Assembly: GCA_018604165.1 (NCBI GenBank)
Contig: CP075895.1
Location: 62,001-126,000 of the forward strand
Reading direction: 5' to 3'
Source: Chitinophagaceae bacterium LGM1
Lineage (GTDB): Bacteria; Bacteroidota; Bacteroidia; Chitinophagales; Chitinophagaceae
DNA: 64,000 bases
Made by a program: the position numbers and the translations under genes. Positions 46,509 through 57,863 of this stretch are shown one piece after another. The first letter of the stretch is position 1. Each line of letters opens with the position of its first letter. Below the pieces are notes generated by a model. The model saw nothing but the letters and a program-made list of their open reading frames with translations. It did no database searches and was not told the DNA's origin.

Positions 46509-46901
46509 TTATTTTTCAAACCGTACCTCTCGCAACACGTAGGCTTCGTCTTTCAGCTTCATTACCAAATATACCTGATACACACCATTGGTCGTTTCCA
46601 GGCTGCCTACGGCGTATTTAGCATTCTGTCCCGAAGGGCCACCTTGTTTTACAGTAAATTCTTTAACCTGATTTTTAGCAAAGAAATCTTTCAATACTAT
46701 CTCAGCTTGTGCTTTACTGTATATAGATTGATTGCTGCTGATGGTAATTACTACATTATTATCAAAAAACTTAGCTATCGCCGTCACATTACCTGTTCGG
46801 ATGCCATTGGTCACGTCTTCTAAAGCCTGTGCGTTGGCAGCTGCAAGCATTATAAAGAAAGACAGTATGGTTAAAATAGTTTGTTTGTAAAATTTCTTCA
46901 T
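46509..46901 (-). CDS. DUF4783 domain secreted protein
   Basis: A 130-residue protein with a signal peptide (MKKFYKQTILTILSFFIMLAAANAQ). It has a cystatin/NTF2-like body (ALEDVTNGIRTGNVTAIAKFFDNNVVITISSNQSIYSKAQAEIVLKDFF) and ends in alternating strands (GVYQVYLVMKLKDEAYVLREVRFEK). This matches the Bacteroidota family DUF4783, of unknown function. The ATG at 46901 gives the clean signal peptide. It shares the bidirectional terminator with mnmE. Confidence 0.85.
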   Translation of the reverse strand: MKKFYKQTILTILSFFIMLAAANAQALEDVTNGIRTGNVTAIAKFFDNNVVITISSNQSIYSKAQAEIVLKDFFAKNQVKEFTVKQGGPSGQNAKYAVGSLETTNGVYQVYLVMKLKDEAYVLREVRFEK

Positions 46902-47199
46902 CAGCAAACTCCTCAAATTCAGTTTAACAAGTTATCCACATCAAAAAACCTGCCAAACTTGTCAAAATTTTAACTTTTAAGTTAAAAAGCTACTAAAGAT
47001 ACACAATACGATGGAACTTATCAATAAATTTTATTCATTGTTTGCACTATTTTACTATCATATACAATTCATATTGAAATACATATTATATTTAAGAAAG
47101 TATTAATAATTATATAAATATATAAGATGCTCTTCAAAAACAGATTAATTGCAGACATCACTTGTAGGATGCTATTATTCCCTACCCTCATATTTTCTG
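46902..47199. other. AT-rich non-coding spacer
   Basis: About 300 nt with no gene seen. It is very AT-rich (poly-TATAAAT stretches around 47080-47130) and contains one perfect DnaA-box word TTATCCACA at 46932-46940. It holds the divergent promoters of the DUF4783 gene and gpmI. I see no stable hairpin or RNA gene. Confidence 0.5.
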
Positions 47200-47207
47200 T
47201 AATTTTG
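47200..47207 (+). promoter_or_regulatory. Bacteroidota -7 box of gpmI
   Basis: TAATTTTG matches TAnnTTTG and ends 5 nt before the ATG at 47213, so the mRNA would be leaderless or nearly so. Confidence 0.6.
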
Positions 47208-47212
47208 CACCC

Positions 47213-48739
47213 ATGTCAAAAAAAGCAATGCTCATCATAATGGATGGATGGGGACACGGACAGGTGCCTGCTGCCGATGCCATAGCCAATGCAAATGTTC
47301 CGTTCGTTAAGTCTTTATACAATCAATACCCCAATACTGAACTGATAACATGTGGTGAGGCCGTTGGCTTACCCAATGGACAAATGGGCAACAGCGAAGT
47401 AGGCCACCTGAACCTCGGTGCGGGGCGTATTGTTTATCAGGAGTTACAACGCATTAATGTAGCCGTACGAGATGGTGACCTTGCCAACAACCTCGTTTTC
47501 CAAAAAGCACTTGACAATGCAAAGTACAATAACAAAACACTGCACCTCATAGGTCTTGTAAGTGATGGTGGTGTACATTCACACATCAGCCACCTGAAGG
47601 CACTATGCACGCTGGCAAGTAAACATAATGTACCCCGCGTTGCTATCCATGCATTTACAGACGGGCGCGATACAGACCCAAAAGGCGGCTACGATTATCT
47701 GCAAGACCTGCAACAACACCTTGTTATATCGGGTGGCTTCATAGCCTCTGTAACAGGCAGGTACTATGCCATGGATAGGGATAAACGTTGGGAGCGTGTA
47801 AAGTTGGCTTATGATGCCCTTACAAAAGGCATGGGTGAAAAAACACAGGATGTACTGGCAAGCATACACGCAAGCTACGATGCAGGTATTACAGACGAGT
47901 TTATCAAACCCATTATAGCTACTGACAAAGATGGCAACCCACTAGCCACTATACAGGATGGTGATGTAGTGATATGCTTCAACTTCCGTACAGACCGTTG
48001 CAGGGAAATAACACAAGTGCTTACACAAGAAGCTTTTCCCGAACAGGATATGCACCCGTTGAATCTGCACTATATTACCATGACGGAGTATGATAAGACC
48101 TACAAAAATGTAGAGGTAATATTCTATAACGACAACCTGAATAATACACTGGGTGAAGTGCTTGCTGCCAACGGCAAAAAACAAATACGCATTGCCGAAA
48201 CAGAGAAGTACCCACACGTTACTTTCTTCTTTAGCGGTGGGCGAGAAGTGCCTTTTGATGGCGAGAGCCGCATTATGGCAGCATCACCAAAAGACGTACC
48301 AACTTACGACCTGAAACCACAGATGAGTGCGATAGAACTGACAGATGCTATACTACCCGAAATAGCTAATCAAACGGCAGACTTCATTTGCCTGAACTTT
48401 GCCAATGCAGATATGGTAGGCCATACAGGCGTATGGGGAGCCGCCATCAAAGCAGCAGAAACAGTTGATAGTTGCGTAGCCCGCATTGTACCACTTGCTT
48501 TAGAAAAAGGGTATTGCATCTTCCTTACGGCAGACCACGGCAATAGCGACTATATGATAAATGAAGATGGCAGTGTAAATACGGCCCATACGCTGAACCC
48601 AGTACCACTGTTCGTTATCAGCAACGATTACAAAGGCCAAGTACGCCCCGGCAAGCTGGGCGATATTGCACCAACCATACTACACTATATGAGCATACCT
48701 ATACCCAAAGAAATGACTGGTAATGTGTTGATAGATTAA
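47213..48739 (+). CDS. gpmI: 2,3-bisphosphoglycerate-independent phosphoglycerate mutase
   Basis: Interconverts 3- and 2-phosphoglycerate in glycolysis using two Mn ions. The 508-residue protein has the alkaline-phosphatase-fold metal sites LIIMDGWGHG at the start, the catalytic serine in GQMGNSEVGHLNLGAGR, the inserted transferase domain (HAFTDGRDTDPKGG, GRYYAMDRDKRWERV, FRTDRCREITQ) and the second metal site NFANADMVGHTG and LTADHGNSDYM. All conserved; length is normal. A monocistronic gene. Confidence 0.97.
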   Translation: MSKKAMLIIMDGWGHGQVPAADAIANANVPFVKSLYNQYPNTELITCGEAVGLPNGQMGNSEVGHLNLGAGRIVYQELQRINVAVRDGDLANNLVFQKALDNAKYNNKTLHLIGLVSDGGVHSHISHLKALCTLASKHNVPRVAIHAFTDGRDTDPKGGYDYLQDLQQHLVISGGFIASVTGRYYAMDRDKRWERVKLAYDALTKGMGEKTQDVLASIHASYDAGITDEFIKPIIATDKDGNPLATIQDGDVVICFNFRTDRCREITQVLTQEAFPEQDMHPLNLHYITMTEYDKTYKNVEVIFYNDNLNNTLGEVLAANGKKQIRIAETEKYPHVTFFFSGGREVPFDGESRIMAASPKDVPTYDLKPQMSAIELTDAILPEIANQTADFICLNFANADMVGHTGVWGAAIKAAETVDSCVARIVPLALEKGYCIFLTADHGNSDYMINEDGSVNTAHTLNPVPLFVISNDYKGQVRPGKLGDIAPTILHYMSIPIPKEMTGNVLID

Positions 48740-48749
48740 TAAACGAAGC

Positions 48750-50114
48750 TCAACGTTCCTTCTTATACAAATTCCCTACCTGGGTTCTCAATATCAGCTT
48801 ATACCCAAGCGATGGTAATACGTCGTTTACCTCTTTACGTGCCACTAAGCAATACTTTGCAGTATCCGAAATCGTACGGTAATCATCGGGCAACTTATAG
48901 GTTAATAGTTCTATCTTATTGTCGAAGAGGTGCTGATTGTAAATTTTATAATTGTCGTTACTATTGTCGGTATACAGTGTATAGCACTTATCTTCATACA
49001 CAATCTTAAATGCATCTTTTCCTTTGGGCAATAGCGTGTTTTGTGTAGCAAAGTAAAGCAGCACAATACCCAAACCTGCCACCACCAAAAAATGTGGAAC
49101 AAATAGTTTTTTATTTCCTTGCAGGTATGCCAAGTAAAATACCATGTACAGGAATATGATATAATACGCAGCAGACCTGCCCATAGGGTACAGGCTACCG
49201 AGTGCATAGTGGCTTATCATCAGCAAAAGCGATACAATACCCAGAATAATAAACTCATAATAAACCCGTCTGCGTTTTGCCAGCACGTACAATATCGGCA
49301 GCATGCTGCCCGCAAACAAAAGCCTGAGCACTGTAAACATCCTGCCCTCTGCTATGCCCTGCATACATATGTAAGACAGCAGCGATGATAAAGTGCCGTT
49401 ACCTGCCAACGATGCAGAACCAATTATTGAAGGGTCTTTATCATTAATAATATGCCCACAGCGATATATGTACCACAACACTGGTAGTAATAAGACGATG
49501 CCTGCCAGTTTTAGTATTACATCTTTAGCAATCGGCTTTATTTGTTTCGCGGCATACATCCGCATCTCTTTCCATGCCAGCAATACTAACATGGCTGCAA
49601 AACAAAAAATAAATGAAAAGATGGATAAAGATGCGATACAACCTATCACAACAAAACGCAGATAATCTTTTGCTGATTGTTTATTTAAATATCGTATCAG
49701 GTAATAGTGAGATGCGGTAGTAGCAGCGAATGCTATAGCATAGCCCCTACCCATTGCAAAAAATAAAGTAAACGGTAATAGCAAGAAAATAGCTGCCCAC
49801 CAATCAATCTGCTTTCCGCTTCGCAACTCCAACACACGGAATATAAAGTATATATACACTATTCCGCTTATTACAGATAAGAGCCTATATAGCAAGGGGT
49901 GTATAGTATGCAACGCGGCTACCGCATAAAACCAAAGTGAGTTGATGATATGATTATTGGCATAGTAATAAGGCGAATAAGCAATTGTTTCACTTATGCT
50001 ATATGTTTCAATAGATGTAAATGACCAAGCCTCGTCATATTCCCAATCGGCATTGATGGCAAGGAATAATAACCAAGCAAGTATAACTATAATCGGTAAG
50101 TAGACTTTTTTCAT
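48750..50114 (-). CDS. Polytopic membrane protein, possible GT-C type glycosyltransferase
   Basis: A 454-residue inner-membrane protein with about ten or more hydrophobic segments and a soluble C-terminal tail of roughly 90 residues (about 360-454). The first loop after the N-terminal helix contains ADWEYDEAWSF; an acidic DE motif in this position is typical of GT-C fold transferases that use lipid-linked sugars (PMT/ArnT/family 39-like). That is the basis of the call, which remains tentative. It is convergent with gpmI with 10 nt between the stops and no clear terminator. Confidence 0.55.
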   Translation of the reverse strand: MKKVYLPIIVILAWLLFLAINADWEYDEAWSFTSIETYSISETIAYSPYYYANNHIINSLWFYAVAALHTIHPLLYRLLSVISGIVYIYFIFRVLELRSGKQIDWWAAIFLLLPFTLFFAMGRGYAIAFAATTASHYYLIRYLNKQSAKDYLRFVVIGCIASLSIFSFIFCFAAMLVLLAWKEMRMYAAKQIKPIAKDVILKLAGIVLLLPVLWYIYRCGHIINDKDPSIIGSASLAGNGTLSSLLSYICMQGIAEGRMFTVLRLLFAGSMLPILYVLAKRRRVYYEFIILGIVSLLLMISHYALGSLYPMGRSAAYYIIFLYMVFYLAYLQGNKKLFVPHFLVVAGLGIVLLYFATQNTLLPKGKDAFKIVYEDKCYTLYTDNSNDNYKIYNQHLFDNKIELLTYKLPDDYRTISDTAKYCLVARKEVNDVLPSLGYKLILRTQVGNLYKKER

Positions 50115-50310
50115 AAACTGCTCAATAGCTTCCTCTGTTACAAAGCAGGGCTAAACTACAACAAAACCGGAAATCGCATACTGATGATATGTTATGTATG
50201 TGTGCTTGTTGTTAACATACTAAGCAAATACAACTAAGTATATAGTGTTGCGATTATATTTTTTATCTAACGTTAATAAAAGTATTCCGGTATAGGTATA
50301 TTAGTCTAAA
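50115..50310. other. Non-coding spacer upstream of the GT-C-like gene
   Basis: AT-rich DNA with no gene and no strong hairpin. It should hold the promoter of the minus-strand membrane-protein gene, but I find no exact TAnnTTTG match there. Confidence 0.4.
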
Positions 50311-50314
50311 ATGG

Positions 50315-50411
50315 AAGCCACCCTTAAGCCAGGCTACCATTTTTCTAAGCCACCCTTCGGCGGGGCTGACGGTTTTGTTCAGCCACCCTTCGGCCTGGCT
50401 GCAGTTTTTTT
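50315..50411. repeat. Three tandem terminator-like hairpin units
   Basis: Three near-identical units at 50315-50335, 50347-50367 and 50381-50401, spaced 33 nt apart on average, share AGCCACCCTT and end GGCT. Each can fold as AGCC(A)...(T)GGCT and each is followed by a T-rich stretch (ATTTTTCT, GGTTTTGTTC, AGTTTTTTTC). They resemble stacked intrinsic terminators insulating gyrB from upstream transcription, or a small repeat family. Confidence 0.6.
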
Positions 50412-50511
50412 CAGCAGAAAAGAAAAGAGTAGAAAACAAAAGAAGAGAGTAGAGTAGAAATACATTACCACCATCATCAAAAAATAATTTTTATTAAGTG
50501 AAATAAATTTG

Positions 50512-50519
50512 TATTTTTG
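50512..50519 (+). promoter_or_regulatory. Distal -7 box upstream of gyrB
   Basis: TATTTTTG matches TAnnTTTG about 290 nt before the gyrB ATG; no clear -33 element. Confidence 0.4.
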
Positions 50520-50538
50520 CTATGGTAAACAACCCTAA

Positions 50539-52782
<2,244 letters not shown>

Positions 52783-52836
52783 GGTTGGTTAACTTGTTAA
52801 TAGGTTAATTAGTTGACTTGTTTGATATTAATATTG

Positions 52837-52866
52837 AAGCGGTTCTTTGAGCCGCTTTTGTTTTAG
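52837..52866 (+). terminator. Terminator after gyrB
   Basis: A 9-bp stem with one G-U pair (AAGCGGTTC 52837-52845 with GAGCCGCTT 52849-52857) followed by TTGTTTTAG. Confidence 0.75.
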
Positions 52867-52934
52867 TTTTGATAATCACTGTAAGTAATTAAGCTAAAAG
52901 CAATCATAATAAATCATTTCATATCATAGACATC

Positions 52935-53846
52935 ATGGTCAGGTTAGCTATACACGGTGGGGCAGGTACAATATTACGAAGCAGTATGACGGCAGAATTG
53001 CAGGCAACATACGAGCAGGGATTGCAAGATGCTTTGGACGCGGGTTACAAAGTATTGCAGGCAGGGGGCAGCGCGGTAGATGCTGTGCAGTCAGCGGTAG
53101 TATCGCTGGAAGATTTTCCCTTGTTTAACGCAGGCAAGGGTTCGGTATTTAATAATACGGGCACGCACGAAATGGATGCCAGTATAATGGATGGCAGCAA
53201 CCTGAAAGCAGGTGCATCGTCCGGTACAAGTAATGTTAAAAACCCTGTATTATTGGCAAGGGCTATTATGGATAAAAGTGAGCATGTATTGCTATGCGGT
53301 AAGGGTGCAGAACAGTTTGCCAAGCACCAAGGATTAGAGTTTGAAGAGGATAATTATTTCTATAATCAGCACCGATATGAGCAATGGCAACAGGCATTGA
53401 AAGAAGATACCATCAGCCTCGACCATAACGATAAAAAATTCGGCACAGTAGGTGCGGTGGCTTTGGATGCACAGGGCAACCTGGCTGCTGCTACCAGTAC
53501 GGGCGGTATGACGAATAAAAAATACGGGCGTATGGGTGATAGCCCTATCATAGGTGCGGGTACGTATGCCAACAATAATACTTGCGCCATCAGTTGCACA
53601 GGGCATGGCGAATTGTTTATACGCGCCGTAGTAGCTTACGACATCAGTTGCCTGATGGAATATAAAGGATTATCGCTGCAAGAAGCCTGCGATATGGTAG
53701 TACACGATAAGCTGGTGAAAATAGGTGGCGAAGGCGGCTTAGTAGCCATAGACAAACACGGCAATATTTGTCTGCCTTTCAACAGCGAAGGTATGTACAG
53801 AGGATATGCTACGGAAACGGAACGAGTGGTGATGATATATAAGTAG
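52935..53846 (+). CDS. Isoaspartyl peptidase/L-asparaginase (Ntn-hydrolase, plant type)
   Basis: Hydrolyses beta-aspartyl dipeptides and L-asparagine after self-cleavage into two subunits. The 303-residue precursor shows LAIHGGAGTI at the N-terminus, AGGSAVDAVQSAV and FNAGKGSVFNNTGTHEMDASIMDG. The autocleavage/nucleophile threonine lies in KFGTVGAVALD, and TSTGGMTNKKYGRMGDSPIIGAGTYA forms the substrate loop. No signal peptide is seen, unlike secreted relatives, so it is cytoplasmic. It is a separate unit between gyrB and the Crp-type regulator. Confidence 0.94.
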   Translation: MVRLAIHGGAGTILRSSMTAELQATYEQGLQDALDAGYKVLQAGGSAVDAVQSAVVSLEDFPLFNAGKGSVFNNTGTHEMDASIMDGSNLKAGASSGTSNVKNPVLLARAIMDKSEHVLLCGKGAEQFAKHQGLEFEEDNYFYNQHRYEQWQQALKEDTISLDHNDKKFGTVGAVALDAQGNLAAATSTGGMTNKKYGRMGDSPIIGAGTYANNNTCAISCTGHGELFIRAVVAYDISCLMEYKGLSLQEACDMVVHDKLVKIGGEGGLVAIDKHGNICLPFNSEGMYRGYATETERVVMIYK

Positions 53847-53909
53847 GTTATGAGTAGGGACGCGCGAACAGAACACCAATATTATTAATACCAGCTAAGG
53901 ATAGTAATA

Positions 53910-54479
53910 ATGATAAACATCTTAAATAACTACGGTTCGTTTACTGATGAAGAAAGGCTGGCTTTTGAAAAAATAGCCCAAGTCCGCCTGTTCAAAGCGA
54001 AAACATTGGTTTTTGATGGCAATCATGTTTTTGATAGACTGTACTATATACAATCGGGTATTATTCGTTCTTATCGCATTGTAGATGGCGAGGACTATAC
54101 CTACTATTTTTTTACAGGTAATGAGTTTGCTGTTGATTACCAAAGCTACCTTACAAACATGGCAAGTCCTTTATTTTTTGAAGCACTTACTGATACTGAA
54201 GTGTATCTTTTTCCGAAATCGGCGATATATCAGCTTTACGAAAAGTATCCGAAATTTGAAAAAATAGGAAGGCTAATGGCTGAGCAGGCATATCTAAGCG
54301 CTGCAGACAGATTGAAGCAACATCAAACAGACGATTTGAAAACAAGATACCAGAAGTTAATCGCCAAGAGCCCCAACTTGTTTCAATCCGTTCCGCAACA
54401 CTATATAGCATCATATTTAGGCGTAAAGCCCCAAAGCCTTAGTCGAGTTAGAGCAGAGATTTCGGGTAAAAAATATTAG
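53910..54479 (+). CDS. Crp/Fnr family transcriptional regulator
   Basis: A 189-residue regulator with an N-terminal cyclic-nucleotide-binding-like beta-roll (about 10-115; RLYYIQSGIIRSYRIVDGEDYTYYFFTGNEF) and a C-terminal helix-turn-helix (PQHYIASYLGVKPQSLSRVRAEI). The RxxA phosphate-binding cassette of true cAMP sensors is not evident and there are no Fe-S cysteines, so the ligand is unknown. This subclass is very common in Bacteroidota. The two small membrane-protein genes downstream (54564, 54780) are candidates for its regulon. Confidence 0.88.
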   Translation: MINILNNYGSFTDEERLAFEKIAQVRLFKAKTLVFDGNHVFDRLYYIQSGIIRSYRIVDGEDYTYYFFTGNEFAVDYQSYLTNMASPLFFEALTDTEVYLFPKSAIYQLYEKYPKFEKIGRLMAEQAYLSAADRLKQHQTDDLKTRYQKLIAKSPNLFQSVPQHYIASYLGVKPQSLSRVRAEISGKKY

Positions 54480-54563
54480 TTCACCTATGTGAATGCACAA
54501 CACTAAGCAGAGTTTCATCTTTGTATTATCAATCTATTTTTTCACGCAGTAAATAGTAATAAG

Positions 54564-54770
54564 ATGAAAGCATCAACAAAAAGAAACTTTGTACGCTGGC
54601 TGCATATAGCTACCGGCAGTGTAATTGGAGTTTACATATACTCGCCTTGGGGACAGGTAATCAGCTTTCAGATAATAACAAAAGCAATTGTGATACCACT
54701 TGTTGTATTATCGGGTTTATGGATGTGGAAAGGTCATTTATTAAGAAAGTTATTTAATGCAAATCGGTAA
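54564..54770 (+). CDS. Small membrane protein of unknown function
   Basis: A 68-residue protein with two hydrophobic segments (about 13-32 and 39-57) and a basic C-terminus (KGHLLRKLFNANR). No family recognised. It follows the Crp-type regulator by 84 nt and precedes the DUF2269-like gene by 9 nt, so it is probably cotranscribed with the latter. Compact coding spacing and normal codon use support it as real. Confidence 0.62.
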   Translation: MKASTKRNFVRWLHIATGSVIGVYIYSPWGQVISFQIITKAIVIPLVVLSGLWMWKGHLLRKLFNANR

Positions 54771-54779
54771 ACTATTGTT

Positions 54780-55238
54780 ATGAATACGTATCTATTCATC
54801 AAGCTATTGCACATAGTGGCAGCTATCATTTCGGTAGGCTTCAACTTTTCATATATTGTCTGGCTCAGAAAAGGCAAGCTGGAAAATGAACATTTGTTAT
54901 TTGCCCTCAAAGGCATTAAACTTATGGACGACTGGCTGGCAAACCCAAGCTATATTCTTAGTTTGTTTTCAGGTTTGGCAATGTGTTACCTGAATGGCAT
55001 AGATCTGCTTACTATAAATTGGGTTTCTACTTCTCTGTTTCTTTTTGCTTGTTTAGGTATTGTAGGCTATGGCTTTTATACACCTATTTTGTCTAAACAA
55101 ATACGCATATTAAAAGCAGAAGGTAGTGATTCAGTTTCGTATCGTGCAATAGACAAAAAACAAACTATGGTAGGTGTTCTGCTCTTCAGCTTATCTCTCA
55201 CAATATTATTTATGATGGTTACCAAACCGAGTATGTGA
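54780..55238 (+). CDS. Integral membrane protein, DUF2269-like
   Basis: A 152-residue protein with four predicted membrane helices (about 5-25, 52-72, 78-100, 128-148) and a start FIKLLHIVAAIISVGFNFSYIVWL, like the DUF2269 family of predicted integral membrane proteins. The histidine in KLLHI and the WLANPSYILSLFSG segment fit that family. Function unknown. It forms a pair with the 68-residue protein upstream. Confidence 0.7.
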   Translation: MNTYLFIKLLHIVAAIISVGFNFSYIVWLRKGKLENEHLLFALKGIKLMDDWLANPSYILSLFSGLAMCYLNGIDLLTINWVSTSLFLFACLGIVGYGFYTPILSKQIRILKAEGSDSVSYRAIDKKQTMVGVLLFSLSLTILFMMVTKPSM

Positions 55239-55356
55239 TATGCTTGTGCAGTAAGGATTTTTTCTGTCTGCTATTCAAAATGTTCTCTGTAGGATCTTGA
55301 GCTAATAATATACAGTCGTTTTTTCGCTTTATTAGTGAAGAAAACCAACAAACCCC

Positions 55357-55902
55357 TCACCCCCTTGCATTCACCTGCCTTGTAAATAGCAGCAGGTAGG
55401 CAAGTACAAACAGAATAGACGTAGCGGTAGATGCCAGTATCTTCAGCAGCAGATAGCCTATGTTGGCAAAGCTCCACAACTCTATGCTGAAGTATATGCT
55501 GTGGTGTATTAGTAGTAAGAAAGAACTATACACCAAGAAAGGCATCCAACCCATGTTCTTTACATTGGGGCTTTGGTTCGTATACTCGCTCAGGTTTTTG
55601 GGTAGTAGCGCGTTCAGCACATTCGTGCGCAGGTAGGCAATCAGCACACATACAAAAGCGTGTATGCCTGCTGTGTTGGCAAAGGAATCCATCGTAATGC
55701 CTGTAATAAAACCCAGTATCAGCAGCAGCCATACAGGTGCTTCAAATGGCAGCAATAAAAGAAACAGCGGATATACATACGGAATAAAAACAGGAAAGCC
55801 TTGCGGCTGGCTCCACCAACGCAGCGTTATATTATCAAGTATCAATACCTGCAATGCCATTATCAGGCAGAAGCGCAATATGTTTCTCAGGTATATACTC
55901 AT
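55357..55902 (-). CDS. mreD: Rod shape-determining protein MreD
   Basis: Membrane subunit of the elongasome. The 181-residue protein has about five hydrophobic helices and the typical early motif LQVLILDNITLRWWSQPQGFPVFIPYVYPLFLLLLPFEAPVWLLLILGFITGITMDSFANTAGIHA, containing the MreD GlxxGlxxD-like pattern. Its ATG overlaps the mreC stop by 4 nt (ATGA), so translation is coupled. The usual downstream pbp2 and rodA genes are absent here. Confidence 0.88.
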   Translation of the reverse strand: MSIYLRNILRFCLIMALQVLILDNITLRWWSQPQGFPVFIPYVYPLFLLLLPFEAPVWLLLILGFITGITMDSFANTAGIHAFVCVLIAYLRTNVLNALLPKNLSEYTNQSPNVKNMGWMPFLVYSSFLLLIHHSIYFSIELWSFANIGYLLLKILASTATSILFVLAYLLLFTRQVNARG

Positions 55903-56762
55903 GGCTTCTTCAGGTTTACACTGTCCTCAACCATCAGGCGTTCTGCCATCATTTTATTTTCTACCACATACACGTATTGCAGGTTGCGGAAGTTGCTGCC
56001 GGGTTGCAGATACAATAGCAACAAGCTGTTTTTCTTTACGCGCATCACCTTTTGCACGCGGCCTATCAGCACATCTGGCGGAAAGAAAGAATAGCTGGTA
56101 GTAAACACACTATCGCCCTTGCGTACTATCACTTGTTGCGGCACATCTTTCATCACCAACACATCGGGGCGGTAACCTTCCCATTCTACATAGCCTGTAG
56201 TGCCGTCTTTTAGTTTGGCACTCACTTTTTGTTTCACACTCAGCACACTCAATATGCTGGCATAGTGTGCAGAGGTATGTACTACTTTGCCAACAACACC
56301 GGTACCTGATATCACCGCCATGTTTTTAGCAATGCCATCTGCACTGCCACGGTTGATAGTGATATAATTATTAGCTGCACTTACCGAATTGTTTATCACT
56401 TTGGCAGTACGGTACACATAGTCGGCATATTGAATTTTCTTCTGGTTGGTATCTGTTAAAGGCAATGCACGGTGTACGTTACTGTCTTTGATGATGTCGT
56501 AGGTATTGTTTTGCAGAGCAATCAACGCGCGTAGTTTGGCATTCTCGTTCAACAGGCTGTCATTCATCTGTTTCAACCCGAAATAATAAACTACATCATG
56601 TTGTTTTTTATAGGAGAGGCCAACGATGGTGTTGGCAGAGCTCATAATGTCGTTGCCTTGTATATTATTGGTGCGCGCTATCAGCACTACGCATATTATC
56701 TCCAATACCAGAAATAGTATGAGGTTGAAAAAACGGCGAATGAATAAGATAAAATTGCGCAC
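55899..56762 (-). CDS. mreC: Rod shape-determining protein MreC
   Basis: Periplasmic scaffold of the elongasome. The 287-residue protein has an N-terminal anchor (ILFIRRFFNLILFLVLEIICVVLIA), a coiled-coil part (about 65-90; LKQMNDSLLNENAKLRALIALQNN) and the MreC beta-domain (about 110-275; ITINRGSADGIAKNMAVISGTGVVGKVVHTSAHYASILSVL). Both MreC signature segments are present. It lies between mreB (50 nt) and mreD (4-nt overlap). Confidence 0.94.
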   Translation of the reverse strand: MRNFILFIRRFFNLILFLVLEIICVVLIARTNNIQGNDIMSSANTIVGLSYKKQHDVVYYFGLKQMNDSLLNENAKLRALIALQNNTYDIIKDSNVHRALPLTDTNQKKIQYADYVYRTAKVINNSVSAANNYITINRGSADGIAKNMAVISGTGVVGKVVHTSAHYASILSVLSVKQKVSAKLKDGTTGYVEWEGYRPDVLVMKDVPQQVIVRKGDSVFTTSYSFFPPDVLIGRVQKVMRVKKNSLLLLYLQPGSNFRNLQYVYVVENKMMAERLMVEDSVNLKKP

Positions 56763-56812
56763 CTCTGCTTAGGAATTACACCAAAATACAAATTCCGAAA
56801 ACCAAATGAAAC

Positions 56813-57835
56813 TTATTTCATGAGGAACGGCATCTTGGCAATGTTTTTCAGTGCCATACCCGTACCGCGTACTACTGCACGCAATGGGTCGTCTGCTACA
56901 TGAACGGGCAACTTTATCTTGTGCGATATACGCTTGTCAAGCCCACGCAGCAAGGCACCGCCACCAGTCAGGTACAAACCACGACGATAAATATCAGCAG
57001 CCAGTTCGGGCGGTGTACTTTCCAATGCTTTCAGTATGGCTTCTTCTATTTTGAAGATAGACTTATCCAATGCCTCTGCTACTTCCTGATACGATACCAT
57101 GATTTGTTTAGGTATGCCCGTTACAAGGTCGCGACCGTTTACGGCAATATCATCGGGTGGTGTATCAAGCTCTTTCAGGGCAGAGCCTACTTGTATTTTT
57201 ATTTGTTCTGCCGTACGCTCACCTATCATCAAACTATGATAACGGCGCATGGCTTCCATAATATCTGCTGTGAATTCATCGCCCGCTATGCGTATAGACT
57301 GGTCGCACACGATACCAGCCAATGCTATAACAGATATACCTGTAGTACCACCACCTATATCTATTATCATATTACCTGTAGGCTCTTCCACGTCTATACC
57401 TATACCCAATGCGGCAGCCATAGGTTCGTGTATCATATACACTTCTTTTGCACCTGCACGCTCTGCACTATCGCGCACCGCACGTTTTTCTACTTCTGTA
57501 ATGCTGGATGGTATACATATCACCATGCGGTAGCTCGGCGGAAATAATGGCTTCTTAGGGTGTACCATTTTTATCATCTCGCGCAGCATACCTTCAGCGG
57601 CGTTGAAGTCTGCAATCACGCCGTCTTTCAACGGACGGATGGTCTTCAGGTTCTCATGGGTTTTTTCGTGCATCATCATTGCTTTTTTACCCACGGCAAC
57701 AATGCGGTTGCTCATACGGTCTGTAGCAACAATAGATGGTTCGTCTATCACCACCTGGTCGTTATGTATAATGAGGGTATTGGCAGTACCCAAGTCTATC
57801 GCTATCTCTTGCGTCAAAAAACTAAACAAACCCAT
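56813..57835 (-). CDS. mreB: Rod shape-determining actin homologue MreB
   Basis: Actin-like ATPase that forms membrane-bound filaments directing lateral wall synthesis. The 340-residue protein shows the phosphate-1 motif IDLGTANTLI, the phosphate-2 motif NMIIDIGGGTTGISVIAL and the adenosine motif YLTGGGALLRGLDKRI, plus the N-terminal hydrophobic FSFLTQEI typical of membrane-bound MreB. It is the first gene of mreBCD. MreB is frequent in rod-shaped Bacteroidota but absent in cocci, so the organism is probably rod-shaped. Confidence 0.97.
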   Translation of the reverse strand: MGLFSFLTQEIAIDLGTANTLIIHNDQVVIDEPSIVATDRMSNRIVAVGKKAMMMHEKTHENLKTIRPLKDGVIADFNAAEGMLREMIKMVHPKKPLFPPSYRMVICIPSSITEVEKRAVRDSAERAGAKEVYMIHEPMAAALGIGIDVEEPTGNMIIDIGGGTTGISVIALAGIVCDQSIRIAGDEFTADIMEAMRRYHSLMIGERTAEQIKIQVGSALKELDTPPDDIAVNGRDLVTGIPKQIMVSYQEVAEALDKSIFKIEEAILKALESTPPELAADIYRRGLYLTGGGALLRGLDKRISHKIKLPVHVADDPLRAVVRGTGMALKNIAKMPFLMK

Positions 57836-57863
57836 AATATGTCCCTAACGGCTTATTTTTTAT

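Noticed and set aside
46932-46940. Perfect DnaA box TTATCCACA
   Set aside because: A single isolated box with no cluster and no dnaA; expected occasionally by chance.
50315-50411. Possible CRISPR array
   Set aside because: Only three short imperfect units with 12-13 nt T-rich spacers and no cas genes; they fold as terminator-like hairpins.
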